From Bubalus kerabau (lineage: Eukaryota > Chordata > Mammalia > Artiodactyla > Bovidae), in NCBI RefSeq assembly GCF_029407905.1, contig NC_073637.1, forward strand, positions 54,560,501-54,624,500: DNA of 64,000 bases. The letters run 5' to 3'. The notes beneath the pieces are model-generated. The model saw only the letters and a list, made by a program, of their open reading frames with translations, did no database searches and was not told the origin of the DNA. Every line of letters starts with the position of its first letter. Position 1 is the first letter of the stretch. Both the position numbers and the translations under genes were made by a program. Positions 54,021 to 64,000 of the stretch are shown here, one piece after another.

Positions 54021-54415
54021 CTGCCATCAATATTTCATTTGAAGTTGGTGATCCAGAATTGAAAGTGATGAAGACTCAGTATGGGGATCTATTACTCTCC
54101 AGCCATTGGCTCTTGAATGGACATATAGTTTAGAGAAACGGCTGGATTTGACAAATTTTGAAGTTTTACCAGATAAGGGTACTGTGTGGTAATGTAAAAA
54201 GGGGTGATTTTGATGTGAAGGGGTGATGAAATGTAAAGCCTGGTAAAGGAAGGTAGAAGGCTAGTAGAATAAAAGCTGGAGGTTCTGAGCAGTTGGAGTG
54301 GGGACAAGAGAGGAAGTGAGTTAAAAAGATAGCAGATGGTTATCTTAATAAATCAGTGAGAAAATTGAAGCTTAAAATATGTTGATCCATTAGAAGGAGA
54401 AAATTGTACTGTTAA
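54021..54415. other. Unassigned, possibly L2 continuation
   Basis: 54300-54375 has faint L2 resemblance. No gene. Confidence 0.35.
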
Positions 54416-54545
54416 GAATTATATGTTATATATAAATATATATTATTATATTATAATCAATTATACTATTTATATATTAATATACTTATTATATCGATAA
54501 TGTATTATGTATAATATTATTATGCATAATAATTATATATTAAAA
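54416..54545. repeat. AT low-complexity tract
   Basis: TATA/TTAT-rich stretch with many short palindromes (e.g. near 54500-54540). Confidence 0.8.
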
Positions 54546-55931
54546 TAATTAGGTTAATCAGCAAATTATAAGTTACCAAGGATATAGCACTCAGTTCTTT
54601 GTATCACATATATCACATATTACAATTTTACACTACGTTCAAAAAATATGTTTACAATTTCTGTTTGTTTTTAATGAAAATGTTTGTTCTACTCAACCTA
54701 CCTGAATTTTTTTTTTTGAATGAGCAAATACAATGTCTACTTTAAATGGCAGCTATTTTGACAGGTATTGAGAAGGCTAGTAATTATAAATCTTTTGAAA
54801 TTCTTCAAAAATTAATTTTGTTGTTTAACTGAAATGAATTCACATACTGCTCTCCATTACACACACACATTCTGACACATTCATCACCATTTAAGAAAGA
54901 TGAAAAACAATCAGAGAATTAATATACAGAATTGCATTCCCTCTCTCAGTATAAATTATAATAGCTACAAAAGAATATATATGCGATATTTAGTATTCTG
55001 TATTCTTTTCCAGTTCTTCTTTTTAAGTGATTTAATTTATTCACCAAAGCCTGCAATTTTCAGATTATTTATAGATACAGAAGCCATTAAGCCTTGCTGC
55101 ATAAATGGTAAATAATGACACCATGAAAATAATCCTTTAATATTACTTTATGAATATGTATGATGTTATTGTGAGTAATATTCATTTCTCAAAACTTCCT
55201 ATAAATGGGATAAGTACACATAAAATAAGTGGAAGGTACCCAATCATATTGGTTTTGTATATACTTTCTATATAAACAGTTTATATAAATATCCTTTTAA
55301 CTTTTTGAAATTTTAGTTCTCTTGTACTTGTTTTAAAAAATAGCTTATAAATTTCTCTTTGCTACTAAGTAATAGAAAAGAAGAAAAATCATATTGTAGT
55401 GTAGGTGAATGCTGCCAAGTGGAAATTCAACTTCTTTCTTTATAGTTTTTAGCAATAAGGTTCAGATATTAAAAAAAAAAAAAAGCAAGCCCAAATCTAC
55501 CACCTGCTGAATTGTGTACTTCAAATTTGAATGTAGTTAAGTAAGAATTTTATTTTCAGTATTGCTTTCATTATTGACTTTGAATCCCAACTATACTGAG
55601 AGATTTAAAAGCATTTTTATTGTCAAAAATGTGATACTTTGTTAGAGCTAGATGCATCATAAAAGCTGAATTGTTATAGTATTCCTTTATGAAAACTTGT
55701 TTTTCTCAAATTATAATTATTAGATACCTATTATAAATGCCATACATATCAAAAATGGCAAAATGATTTTAAATTTGCTCTGGAACATGGTTTATGAATT
55801 TAAATTGGCCAACCTCTGGTAGACATGGACTCTTTAACAGGAGACAATCCCCACTCAGAGTTGTCTACTTTTGTTTTTTCATTAATTATCTAAAGTGCAA
55901 TAAATTTGGTAGAAATATATGGTTAAATATA
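54546..55931. other. AT-rich sequence, nothing assigned
   Basis: No gene; frame 54900-55115 (71 codons) is low-complexity AT. A short A run at about 55471-55484. Confidence 0.5.
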
Positions 55932-56131
55932 GGCTTCCCTGGTGGCTCAGATGGTAAAGAATCTGCCTGCAATGCAGGAGACCTGAGTTTGATCCCTGAC
56001 TCAGAAAGATCCCCTGGAGAAGGAAATGGCAGCCCACTCCAGTGTTCTTGCCTGGAGAATTCCATGGACAGAAGAGCCTGGTGAGCTACAGTCGATTGGG
56101 GTCACAAAGAGTGGGACACGACTGAGCAACA
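55932..56131 (+). mobile_element. Bov-tA SINE
   Basis: 'ggcttccctggtggctcaga' head with intact A/B boxes and Bov-A body to 'gacacgactgagcaacaac'. Well preserved. Confidence 0.94.
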
Positions 56132-56219
56132 ACACTTTCACATGTTTAGATCTGTCACATGAGTGTATGTTTCTCGGTTTTTGTCTCATCACAACAAAGA
56201 TTTGGAGTGATGGACATTA

Positions 56220-56658
56220 AAGCCCCCTCGGCGTGTCACAGCTCTCGGGTCTTGGACAGACCATGTTATAGCTGTCAGGTCTTGAATGGACCATGTTATA
56301 GCTCTAAGACAAATCAGTGTTACAGCTCAGTGTTACAGCTCTATTTTATTTAGAAGATAGCAGAAAAATCCATCTTCGAGGTGTGAGGGCACGTTGATCC
56401 AAAGATGCAAAGAGAAGAGCGCCCCAGCGCGTGGGAGAGTGAGAGAGAGCTAAGTTTGGCTCCTCTATTTATATGTTTTTCTCTCCCTGGGCCTGTCCTA
56501 TGTAAATTGGGCCAGCCAGGAGTGTTGTTTGTTTTACCTGAGGTCCTCACTCTGGTCCTCGGACCTTCCTTTGTTCTATTTTCACGGGCTTTTCCCTTCC
56601 TTGTCTTTTAGCCACTGCCATTCTGGACTCCTTTTCCCTATTCTACCTACCTAACAGA
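56220..56658 (-). mobile_element. Solo LTR of a ruminant endogenous retrovirus
   Basis: Read on the minus strand: it starts near 56658 with TGTTAGGTAGGTAG, has a TATA-type box (ATATAAATAG, about 56464-56473), then a polyadenylation signal (AATAAA, about 56343-56349). A U5-like end follows with three copies of an 'agctataacatgg'/'agctgtgacac' unit at about 56235-56335. It is GC-richer than its surroundings. No primer-binding site or viral gene is attached on either side, which fits a solo LTR left by recombination. Exact ends and family are uncertain. Confidence 0.7.
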
Positions 56659-57077
56659 TCTTATTATGGTTAATAACAATAACAATTAATGGGATTATCC
56701 TTCATGAAAAAGTCTTGTATACAATTTTAGGTAAGTAATATAAATAGCTATTTTGACAAATAGTAGGATAGATTTTAAAATTATTACTTTATATAAAGAA
56801 AGGCTTTCAACAAAGCAATTACTACCCCCCCTTTTTGAAACAAAGTAATATAAGATATTTTAAAAGAATATGTACTTTCAACACTTTTTTCTCAATACAG
56901 TTCCTTACTTTATTATCTTTTTCAAAAGAATAAATTCAGTGTTTGAAATTTCAGACCCAGTGGAATATCTTAAAAACAAAACAAACAAAAAAACAGCTGT
57001 TAAAAAAACACACTCGAGTAAATGTGAATATGGGGAGAGAGAAGGACTTCGTCAGGCAAATATAATTTTAATCTTGC
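56659..57077. other. AT-rich sequence, nothing assigned
   Basis: No gene or clear repeat. Confidence 0.5.
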
Positions 57078-57331
57078 TGCTGAGTCACTTCAGTTGTGTC
57101 CGACTCTATGCGACCCTATAGATGGCAGCCCACCAGGATGCCCCGTCCCTGGGATTCTCCAGGCAAGAACACTGGAGTGGGTTGCCATTTCCTTCTCCAA
57201 TGCATGAAAGTGAAAAGTGAAAGTGAAGTCGCTCAGTCGTGTCCGACCCTCAGCGACCCATGGACTGCAGCCTGCCAGGGTCCTCCATCCATGGGATTTT
57301 CCAGGCAACAATCCTGGAGTGGGGTGCCATA
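57078..57331 (-). mobile_element. Bov-A2 SINE
   Basis: Dimer from 'gctgctgagtcacttcagtt' to 'ctggagtggggtgccatat', with 'gtgaaaagtgaaagtgaag' between the monomers. Very short (TGC)n tail on the left. Confidence 0.93.
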
Positions 57332-57624
57332 TCTTGGGCTTCAGCATTTCCTTGCTTTGTTAATTTGAAAAAAGGTGCTTACTTTTTATGGAACTTTAGT
57401 TCCTCTTTTAATATGGAGAACATAATATCTAACTTAAAGGTTGTTTTGCGGATTAGAAGAAAACTGTAAAGAGTGTATGGCAGAGTCCTAGCATACAGAA
57501 GACAGTGGGTGCTAGTGATTTCCATTTGCAGTGTTCTTGAAATTATCTCATAAATATAGCAACCTTACCTACTTCACAGCTTTACTTCACACCAAAGAGT
57601 AGGGTGAGTTATGCTTTAAACCTG
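57332..57624. other. Unassigned spacer
   Basis: No gene or clear repeat. Confidence 0.5.
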
Positions 57625-57826
57625 AGTGTGTGTGTGTTTGTGTGTGTGCTCAGTGGTGTCTGACTCCTTGTGACCCCATGGGCTGTCTATGGAATTTTCC
57701 AAACAAGAATACTAAAGTGGGTTGCCATTTCCTGGGATCTTCCCAATCCAGGTATTGAACCTGTATCTCTTGCATCTCCTGCATTGGCAGGCATATTCTT
57801 TACCACTGTGCCACCTGGGAAACCCC
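57625..57826 (-). mobile_element. Bov-tA SINE with GT-rich tail
   Basis: Interrupted (GT)n at 57628-57650, shortened Bov-A body and tRNA head ending 'ctgtgccacctgggaaaccc'. Confidence 0.88.
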
Positions 57827-58139
57827 AAAGCCGAGAAGTGGCTGAAAAAGTGCCTGTCCCTTTATGAAAAAAGGTAGGCAATCTGGCTTAATGTAATCAC
57901 ATTTAGGTATCATAATATCTCAATATAAAATTAATACTACGCTAGAGAGTTTAAAGTAATGGCATTAATGATGACAATTTTGAAAATAAGGAAATTAGTA
58001 TGGCAGGTGTGATGAAAGCTTTCAAACAATAATAGGACAGTTTCCTATTATTTCTGTATATCAGCAATTATATTGTATTGAGGTTTAATTACTGTGACAT
58101 CTTATGCTTCTCTTCCACAAAAAGGATAAAAAAAAGAGG
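57827..58139. other. AT-rich sequence, nothing assigned
   Basis: No gene or clear repeat. Confidence 0.5.
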
Positions 58140-58225
58140 TGATATTATCCTTATTTACTGGAGGGGAAAATAAGGCTTAGGAAAATTAAGTCACTTAGCA
58201 AGGTCATTAAACTCGATAGGACTTT
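58140..58225 (-). mobile_element. MIR-like fragment
   Basis: 'gatattatccttatttactg', 'gcttaggaaaattaagtcac', 'ttagcaaggtcattaaac' match the MIR core in reverse complement. Confidence 0.55.
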
Positions 58226-58429
58226 ACTGCTTCCTCAGTTCTTTCTTTGGTTCTTTGTATCACCAGCCCTTCTCAGCCTTAGTAATAACTTAAATGACAT
58301 GCAATCAGAAAGATCTTCCCTAGGAAAATAAAGTAGTTGTCTTGTATTTTTGATCATACATTAGTATTTTTCATCATATTTATCATGTTTTATAATGGTT
58401 TCATTTACATAATTACCTACTGTGTCTTT

Positions 58430-58575
58430 CTGACACTCCAATGTAAAGTTCCTCAGTCTGGTGGAAGACTGGTGGAAAGTTCCTAGTTTTTAATCTTACT
58501 AATTATTTTATCCTCAACTTTTAAAGAGTACTTAGTATATAGTAGGTCCTCTACAAATATCTGTTTGAAAAAGAA
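58430..58575 (+). mobile_element. L2-like 3' end
   Basis: 'caatgtaaagttcctcagtc', 'gtacttagtatatagtaggt' then 'cctctacaaatatctgtttg' resemble an L2 terminus. Confidence 0.45.
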
Positions 58576-58639
58576 AAGGAAGGAAAAAAGAAAATACTAT
58601 TCTTTGTTTTGATTTATTTCCTTTTATTTGTTATAAAAT

Positions 58640-59080
58640 GTAGTGGACTAAATGGTAACCCCAAACATTTTAGATTCTAACCCCTGAAAACTATGCATGT
58701 TACAAGATAAAATTTGTGCTAAATGAGCTTAGATTAGCCACGTGTGCCTTAGCTGCCATCACAAGGGTTCTAATTGGAGAGGCAGAGAGAGATCAGACAC
58801 CAAGGAGAAAGTGATGTGAAAACAGAGGCAGGGAAAAAATTGATGGGGCTTCAAGCCAAGGAATGCCAGTACCGAACATAACCTGAGGAAGAGAGGAATG
58901 GATTTTCCCCTAGAACCTCCAGAGGAAGAGTGGTCCTGTCAACACCTAGATTTTGGCTTAACAAAATTGATTTTGGACTTCTGGCCTCCAGAATGCAAAA
59001 CAATAAATATCTGTAATTTTAAACTACCTACCATTTTGTGGTAATTTATTATACCAGCCATAGGAAACTAACTCATATAC
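58640..59080 (+). mobile_element. MLT1-type LTR
   Basis: Sense ERVL-MaLR LTR: 'tggactaaatggtaacccca', 'cttctggcctccagaatgca', 'aacaataaatatctgtaatt', 'aggaaactaactcatata'. Near complete, no internal region attached. Confidence 0.75.
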
Positions 59081-59369
59081 TATTTAAAACATAGAAAAAA
59101 ATAAAAATAGTAACTTAATTCCTATATGTTCCTACCAAATATAATATTAATATTTATCATATATGATGCAGATATTTTTAGAAACAATGAAGCTACAGTA
59201 GTACTCTTTCCATGCCAACCAAACTCCCCAAGGGTAGGCACTACCTTGAGCTAAGTGTGAATTCTTCCTACGCATGTTTTCATATTTCACTAGACATTTA
59301 TGCATCTCTAATCAATATAAGATTGTGTTAAAATTTATGTCACTGTTAACTTTTACATAAATAGTGGAG
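59081..59369. other. AT-rich spacer
   Basis: Nothing recognised. Confidence 0.5.
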
Positions 59370-59492
59370 TAGGAAATGGCAACCAACTCCAGTATTCTTG
59401 CCTGGAAAATTCCATGGACAGAAGAGCCTAGCAGGCTACAGTTCATGGGGTTGCAGAATCAAGACAACTGAGCAACTGAGCTCACACACACA
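59370..59492 (+). mobile_element. Bov-A monomer
   Basis: 'aggaaatggcaaccaactcc' to 'caactgagcaactgagctc', short (AC)n after it. No tRNA head. Confidence 0.88.
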
Positions 59493-59519
59493 TTTATGTC
59501 TATATACAATGTTTAGTCA

Positions 59520-60500
59520 CTAGACATTATGTTTCTAAAAATTTTTATCTAAATGTTTATTCTTCTAGTTCACTCATTTAAAATGTAAGACCATTTTGTT
59601 TAAGACCAAACATCTATTTATTTTCTTTTGATGAATATTTATGTGGTTTCTAATTTGTTTTCTTTTTTTTTTTTAATTTTATTTTATTTTTAAACTTTAC
59701 ATAATTGTATTACTTTTGCCAAACATCAAAATGAATCCGCCACAGGTATACATGTGTTCCTAATTTGTTTTCATTGCAAACAATGCAATTAACATCTCTG
59801 AGCAGGTTTTCTTGTATATTGTTTGAGACTTTATCTAGCGAATATTCTTAGAAATGGTCCTGCTGAGCTGTTGGAAAAGCACATATTCACCTCTATTGGC
59901 TACTGACAAATTTCTATACAAAATGATTATACCATTATATAATTCACTGTGAGTTCATGGCTGTTTCTATTTCCACATTCTGTGTAAATTGGTACCTCAA
60001 TTTTAAAAATATTTTCATTTCCCTACTTACAAATGATATTTTACTTTTGCTAATTTGATTGCTTGCTCTTTGGATTTTTGAATTTTTCAATGAATATCCT
60101 TTGGCCCTTTGTGTGTATATTTGTGTATGTGTGTGTGTGTGTGCTGGGAGAGGGTAGATATGTTACTATTTTTAGCAGTTTTTTTTATATATCATGAGTC
60201 ATACTTTAGTTTTATGTTCAAAATGTCTTCTACCAATCTTCTGTCTATGATTTACTTTTTATCAGGTCTTTTCTCATATGTGTTTTTTTTTTTTTTAATT
60301 TTAATGAAGTCAAATCTACCTTTCTTGTAATTTATGGGTTGTTTTGCATATGTGTTTCATAAAAGCTATCCCGTTATATGTTTAAAACATTAAAGCTTAG
60401 TTTTCTGCACTTAAGCCCTTAAACTTTCTGGAAATTACTTTGTGGGTGACAGAGTAAATATTTCATTTATTATTTCCACATGATTAGAAAAATTTGCCTC
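59520..60500 (-). mobile_element. Old L1 (L1M-type) ORF2 relic
   Basis: Antisense to old L1: 'cttagaaatggtcctgctga', 'cattccctacttacaaatg'-like block, 'aatgaagtcaaatctacctt', 'gtttcataaaagctatcccg'. A short L1-BT insertion sits inside it. (TG)n at about 60122-60142. Confidence 0.65.
59663..59759 (-). mobile_element. 97-bp L1-BT 3' end with 13-bp TSD
   Basis: Poly-T, then the last 80 or so bases of the L1-BT 3'UTR reversed ('aatgaatccgccacaggtat'). Perfect duplication CTAATTTGTTTTC at 59650-59662 and 59760-59772. Confidence 0.95.
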
Positions 60501-61029
60501 CATATTTAACTGAATTATTGTGAATCAATTCAATGGAAAATGGGCAACTAAAAATACAGGCTATTTAAAGAAGTTTCAAAATTAAAAGAAAAATGTGGTG
60601 CTCCAAATAACTCTGTAACTGTTGAGTTTAATCCTCTGTCTTTTGAAGCAATACTCTAGGACACTCCAGGCATCAGCACATATTCATCTTTGGTTCTATT
60701 GTTGACACACAAGATCTAGACTTAAACAGAAAATGGTGCTTGAGAAAATAGAAAAGTTCATCTCTAAGTCAATATTTAGACAAGCATCTCTCTTGAATTC
60801 CATACTAATTATAGTTCAACCTACAGGAAAGTTTTATACTGACAAGTGGTTATAGTGATTTCTAAATGTCAAATCTGCTGTGGTAATGCTGACTTCATTC
60901 ACTCAGATTACAGGTATAGGTAATAGTATCCTGAGTGAGAAAGTCAAGGTTCCTGAACCAAGCACAACAAAGGGGGAAGATAGACTACATAATTAGGTAC
61001 ATTAACAAATAAGAGTTATTTTAGTAATC
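60501..61029. other. Unassigned sequence
   Basis: No gene or clear repeat. Confidence 0.5.
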
Positions 61030-61041
61030 AATAGATGCTAT

Positions 61042-61177
61042 GCTGCTACTTCTGCTTCTAAGTCTCTTCAGTCGTGATTGACTCTGTGCGACCTCATGGA
61101 CTGCAGCCTACTAGGCTTCTCTGTCCATGGGATTCTCTAGGCAAGAACACTGGAGTGGGTTGCCATTTCCTTCTCCA
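61042..61177 (-). mobile_element. Bov-A SINE (monomer) with 12-bp TSD
   Basis: 'gctgctacttctgcttctaa' tail remnant, then one Bov-A unit to 'gttgccatttccttctcca'. Perfect duplication AATAGATGCTAT at 61030-61041 and 61178-61189. Confidence 0.93.
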
Positions 61178-61189
61178 AATAGATGCTAT

Positions 61190-61560
61190 ACATAACATAA
61201 AACAAATTGATGTAACAGAGAGTGATGAGGGTAAGATTCTGAGGCAGGATGATCAGGAAAAAAGTTCCTGAGGGAGTAACAACTGATCTGTGACCTTACT
61301 GACAAGAAGTAGCCTATCATGCTAGACATGGGGACAGAATGCTCTAGGATGAGGAAGTAACATGCACAAATAACACACATGAAAGTGCTCGAGGAAGAAT
61401 AAGAAAATTAGTGTGACTGGAACACAGGAAGCCATAAAGACAAAGTCAAAGAGGTGTATATGTGTAATACTAATTTTACTTTAAATGTAGCATAAAAACC
61501 TGGAGTGGTTTTAAGTAGGGATGTGGATTGGTTTAGTTCATGTTTCAAAAGACACTTCAG
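61190..61560 (-). mobile_element. L2 LINE fragment
   Basis: 'acagagagtgatgagggtaa', 'gcaggatgatcaggaaaaaa', 'gagggagtaacaactgatct', 'gtgtgactggaacacaggaa' are antisense L2 ORF2 blocks in order. Confidence 0.55.
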
Positions 61561-61748
61561 AAGGCCTTTTGGTTAGCTCAGTCAGTAGAACTGACTGAGA
61601 CCACTCAAGATAATAATAGATGAATGTATTGTAAGAGACAAAAGTGGCCTGAGTGACCAACCAGGATGTTGTTGTAGATTTTATAGTATTCTGGCAAAAA
61701 TATTGAAGTCCTGGGCTAATGTTGTTTGTAGTAATAATATAACTACAC

Positions 61749-61751
<3 letters not shown>
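61561..61751. other. Unassigned spacer
   Basis: Nothing recognised. Confidence 0.5.
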
Positions 61752-61784
<33 letters not shown>

Positions 61785-61820
61785 AGTTAAATATTTTATA
61801 TATACATATATATATATATT
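61752..61820. repeat. (TA)n microsatellite, two blocks
   Basis: (TA)n at about 61752-61781 and 61799-61820, separated by a partly repeated 'tttgagttaaatatttta' / 'tttgagataat' unit. Confidence 0.92.
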
Positions 61821-62109
61821 TGAGATAATTTTTCAAGGTAGAACAAGGATGACCTTTTAATGAAGGAACGATGGATGTGGAAGGAGGGAAAGAAGGAAAT
61901 CTTGCATGGCTTTGTGGTTTGGGACTTAAAAACAGTGTTGTGAGTATATCATTTACTACCATGGATAAAATGGAAGAAGGGAATATTTTTGTAGAGATGA
62001 GGTAGATGATGATTAAGTTCTGTAATATTTCTGTCATGATATGCTTATTATTTATTCAGGTAAGAAGTGACAATAAGCAGATGATCAATTAAAAAAAATG
62101 TGTATTTCT
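61821..62109. other. Unassigned spacer
   Basis: No gene or clear repeat. Confidence 0.5.
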
Positions 62110-63875
62110 ACTCTTTTGCCCTAAACCATCTGATAATGAACACAATTTTATTTACAATAGCATAAAAATAACAAAATGCATAAGAATTAATATAGCAAAA
62201 GTAAAGCAAGACTTTTTACAATATAAACTATAAAATATTAAAAGAAATTAAATGAAAATAAATAAAAGGAAAGTAATTCCATGCACAAGACTGAATATTA
62301 AGATGACAACATTCTTCAAATTGATCTACAAATTTAGCATAATCCTTATTAAAAATCCCAAAGACTATTTCTCCAGATTTGGAGTAGTAGATGCTTAAAG
62401 TTGTTTGGGAATACAAGGGGGTCAGAATAGCCAAAACAAGTTTTGTAAAGAGTGGCAAAGTTGTCTGACTCATAACTCTGTTTCAAATTCAGGTACTACA
62501 AAGCCACAGTAATCTAAACCTCACTAGGATGGATATCTTGATCAACGAGATAGAATTGCAATCCAGTAAATAAATCTATACGTCTGTAGTCAGCTAGTTG
62601 ACTTTTGATAAGGGTGCCAAGATAATTTAATAGGGTGAGAACAATCTCTTCAACAAATGATGCTGTGACAATTGGATATTCACTTGTGGAACAATGAAAC
62701 TGGACCCCTTCAGACCAAAAACAAAAATTAACTCTAAGTAGGTCAAAGGCTTAAATGTAAGATACAAATCTATAAATATCAAAGAATGATCCATAGGGAT
62801 AAGTCTTTGTGACCTTGGATTCAGTAATGCTTTCTGACATGTCACACCAAAAGTACAATGAAGAAAAGTTAAATAAGTTGGTCATCATAAAAATTAAATA
62901 CTTTTGTGCATCAAAGTGTAAGGAATGCAAAGACAACCCACAAATGAGAGAATATTTTCAAATGAAATAACTGATAAAGATCTATATGAAGACTAAATTA
63001 AACAAAAAACTTATAAATCAACAACTAAAAAACAAATAAAAATAGGGAAATGGTAGTAATAGGTGTTTTGCTTGATAAAATGTACAATATGTGCATGAAA
63101 ATTGCTCAACATCATTTGTCTTTAGGAAAATGAAAAGCACAACTACAATAACTACATTTGAATAACTACATTCAAAAAGATGGACAAGAACAAATGTTTA
63201 TGAGCATGTGGAGAGCTTAAGTTCCTAACATACTGTGTTGATAATATAATGGTGCAACAGCTGTGGAGTTGTGAAAAGCTAAGCATCAAGTCTTTACATG
63301 ACTAAGCAACTTCTACTCTTGGGTATATTCCTGAGAATAAGAAACACCATAGGCACCCCTCCCCCAAACACATACACACACAAGCCACTTGCATGCAAAT
63401 GTTCAGAGTAGCATTATTTATAATAAACAAAATGTGTTTTAAACAACCTAAATGTCCATCAAACAATGTGTTGGTAAATATGATATATCCATACAATGGG
63501 ATATTAGTAATTATTAGAAGAAATTAGTGATACATGGAGGAACTACCTTAGCTACAACATGGATGAACTTGGAAGATATTACCTAAGTGAAAGGAATTAG
63601 TCACAAAACACCACCTATTATATGATTCCCAAGATATACATAGGGAGAAGGTAGATTAATGGGTTGCCAGGAGCTGAGGAGAGAGGAGATTGGAAGTAAC
63701 TTCTAATTGGTACTTGGTTTCTTGGGGGGAATAAAATATCCTAAAATTAGATTATCATAATGGTTTTACAACTCTGTGAATATAGTAAAAATGTTGACTT
63801 GTGTATGTTAAATAAGTAGATAGCATGGTATGTGAATCCTATTGCAATAAAACTGCTAAAAAATTAAAACAAAAA
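62110..63875 (+). mobile_element. Old L1 (L1M-type), 3' 1.8 kb
   Basis: Sense old L1 from mid-ORF2 to the 3' end: 'gactactccagat'-like region, 'gttgacttttgataagggtg', 'acaacccacaaatgagagaa', 'atggatgaacttggaagata', 'gggttgccaggagctgagga', and an A-rich end after 'attgcaataaaactgctaa' at about 63860. The ORF is heavily mutated. It is colinear in layout with L1-BT but too diverged to be recent. Confidence 0.8.
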
Positions 63876-64000
63876 ACTGGAAATAAGATCTACAATATGA
63901 ATATTATCAAAACAGAATTTTCTTTTTTAGAAATATGACTGCATAAAGCCTTTATACATCTTTATATAATAATTAAGATGAATGTTCATAGAAATATTTC
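63876..64000. other. AT-rich end of window
   Basis: Nothing recognised. Confidence 0.5.

Noticed and set aside
56405..56611. Short coding frame within the LTR
   Set aside because: Lies on the strand opposite the LTR's own promoter and has no recognisable protein.

Overview
This is vertebrate nuclear DNA from a ruminant, most likely a bovid (cattle-type). The evidence is the repeat content: RTE-clade BovB LINEs, their Bov-A2 and Bov-tA SINE derivatives, the young bovine-type L1 (L1-BT), a cetartiodactyl CHR-type tRNA SINE, and an AT-rich background holding older mammalian L2, MIR, L1M and MLT1 copies. I found no host protein-coding gene, no rRNA or functional tRNA gene and no CRISPR array. 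The window reads as intergenic or deep-intronic sequence. The only long open frames are retrotransposon remnants. Family names rest on recognised motifs and on comparing copies within the window, not on a database search.

Layout. 0-8 kb: AT-rich sequence with L2/MIR relics, a BovB 3' piece (4.6-5.0 kb) and a SINE cluster (5.7-7.7 kb). 8-20 kb: old L1, MLT1, L2 and MIR relics, a 5'-truncated L1-BT (11.4-12.3 kb), a BovB stub (14.3 kb), an MLT1 LTR split by a Bov-A2 (15.6-16.3 kb), L1-BT tails and more SINEs. 20-28 kb: a 1.6-kb BovB copy, a site hit repeatedly by L1s (23.3-24.6 kb), and a BovB broken by a second, inverted and permuted BovB (25.1-27.9 kb). 29-31 kb: old L1 on the minus strand. 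31.1-34.7 kb: a nearly full-length decayed BovB. 35-38 kb: an AT-rich duplication and an isolated G-rich block. 39.1-43.5 kb: a 4.3-kb L1-BT with a 5' inversion and an almost intact ORF2, lying inside an L2 relic that also holds a BovB fragment. 44-49 kb: nested MLT1/BovB and a SINE cluster. 49-64 kb: mostly AT-rich unassigned DNA with a solo endogenous-retrovirus-type LTR (56.2-56.7 kb), further SINEs and MLT1, and a long old L1 at the right end.

How the elements relate. BovB and L1-BT encode the endonuclease/reverse-transcriptase machinery; the Bov-A and Bov-tA SINEs carry BovB-derived sequence and are thought to be mobilised by it. Target-site duplications (TSDs) are readable for many copies and give an order of insertion. 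The most informative structures are the inverted, circularly permuted BovB insertion at 25506-27486, the serially reused L1 target at 24033-24590, and the 5'-inverted L1-BT at 39140-43484. I saw no convincing new biological system beyond these retrotransposition structures.
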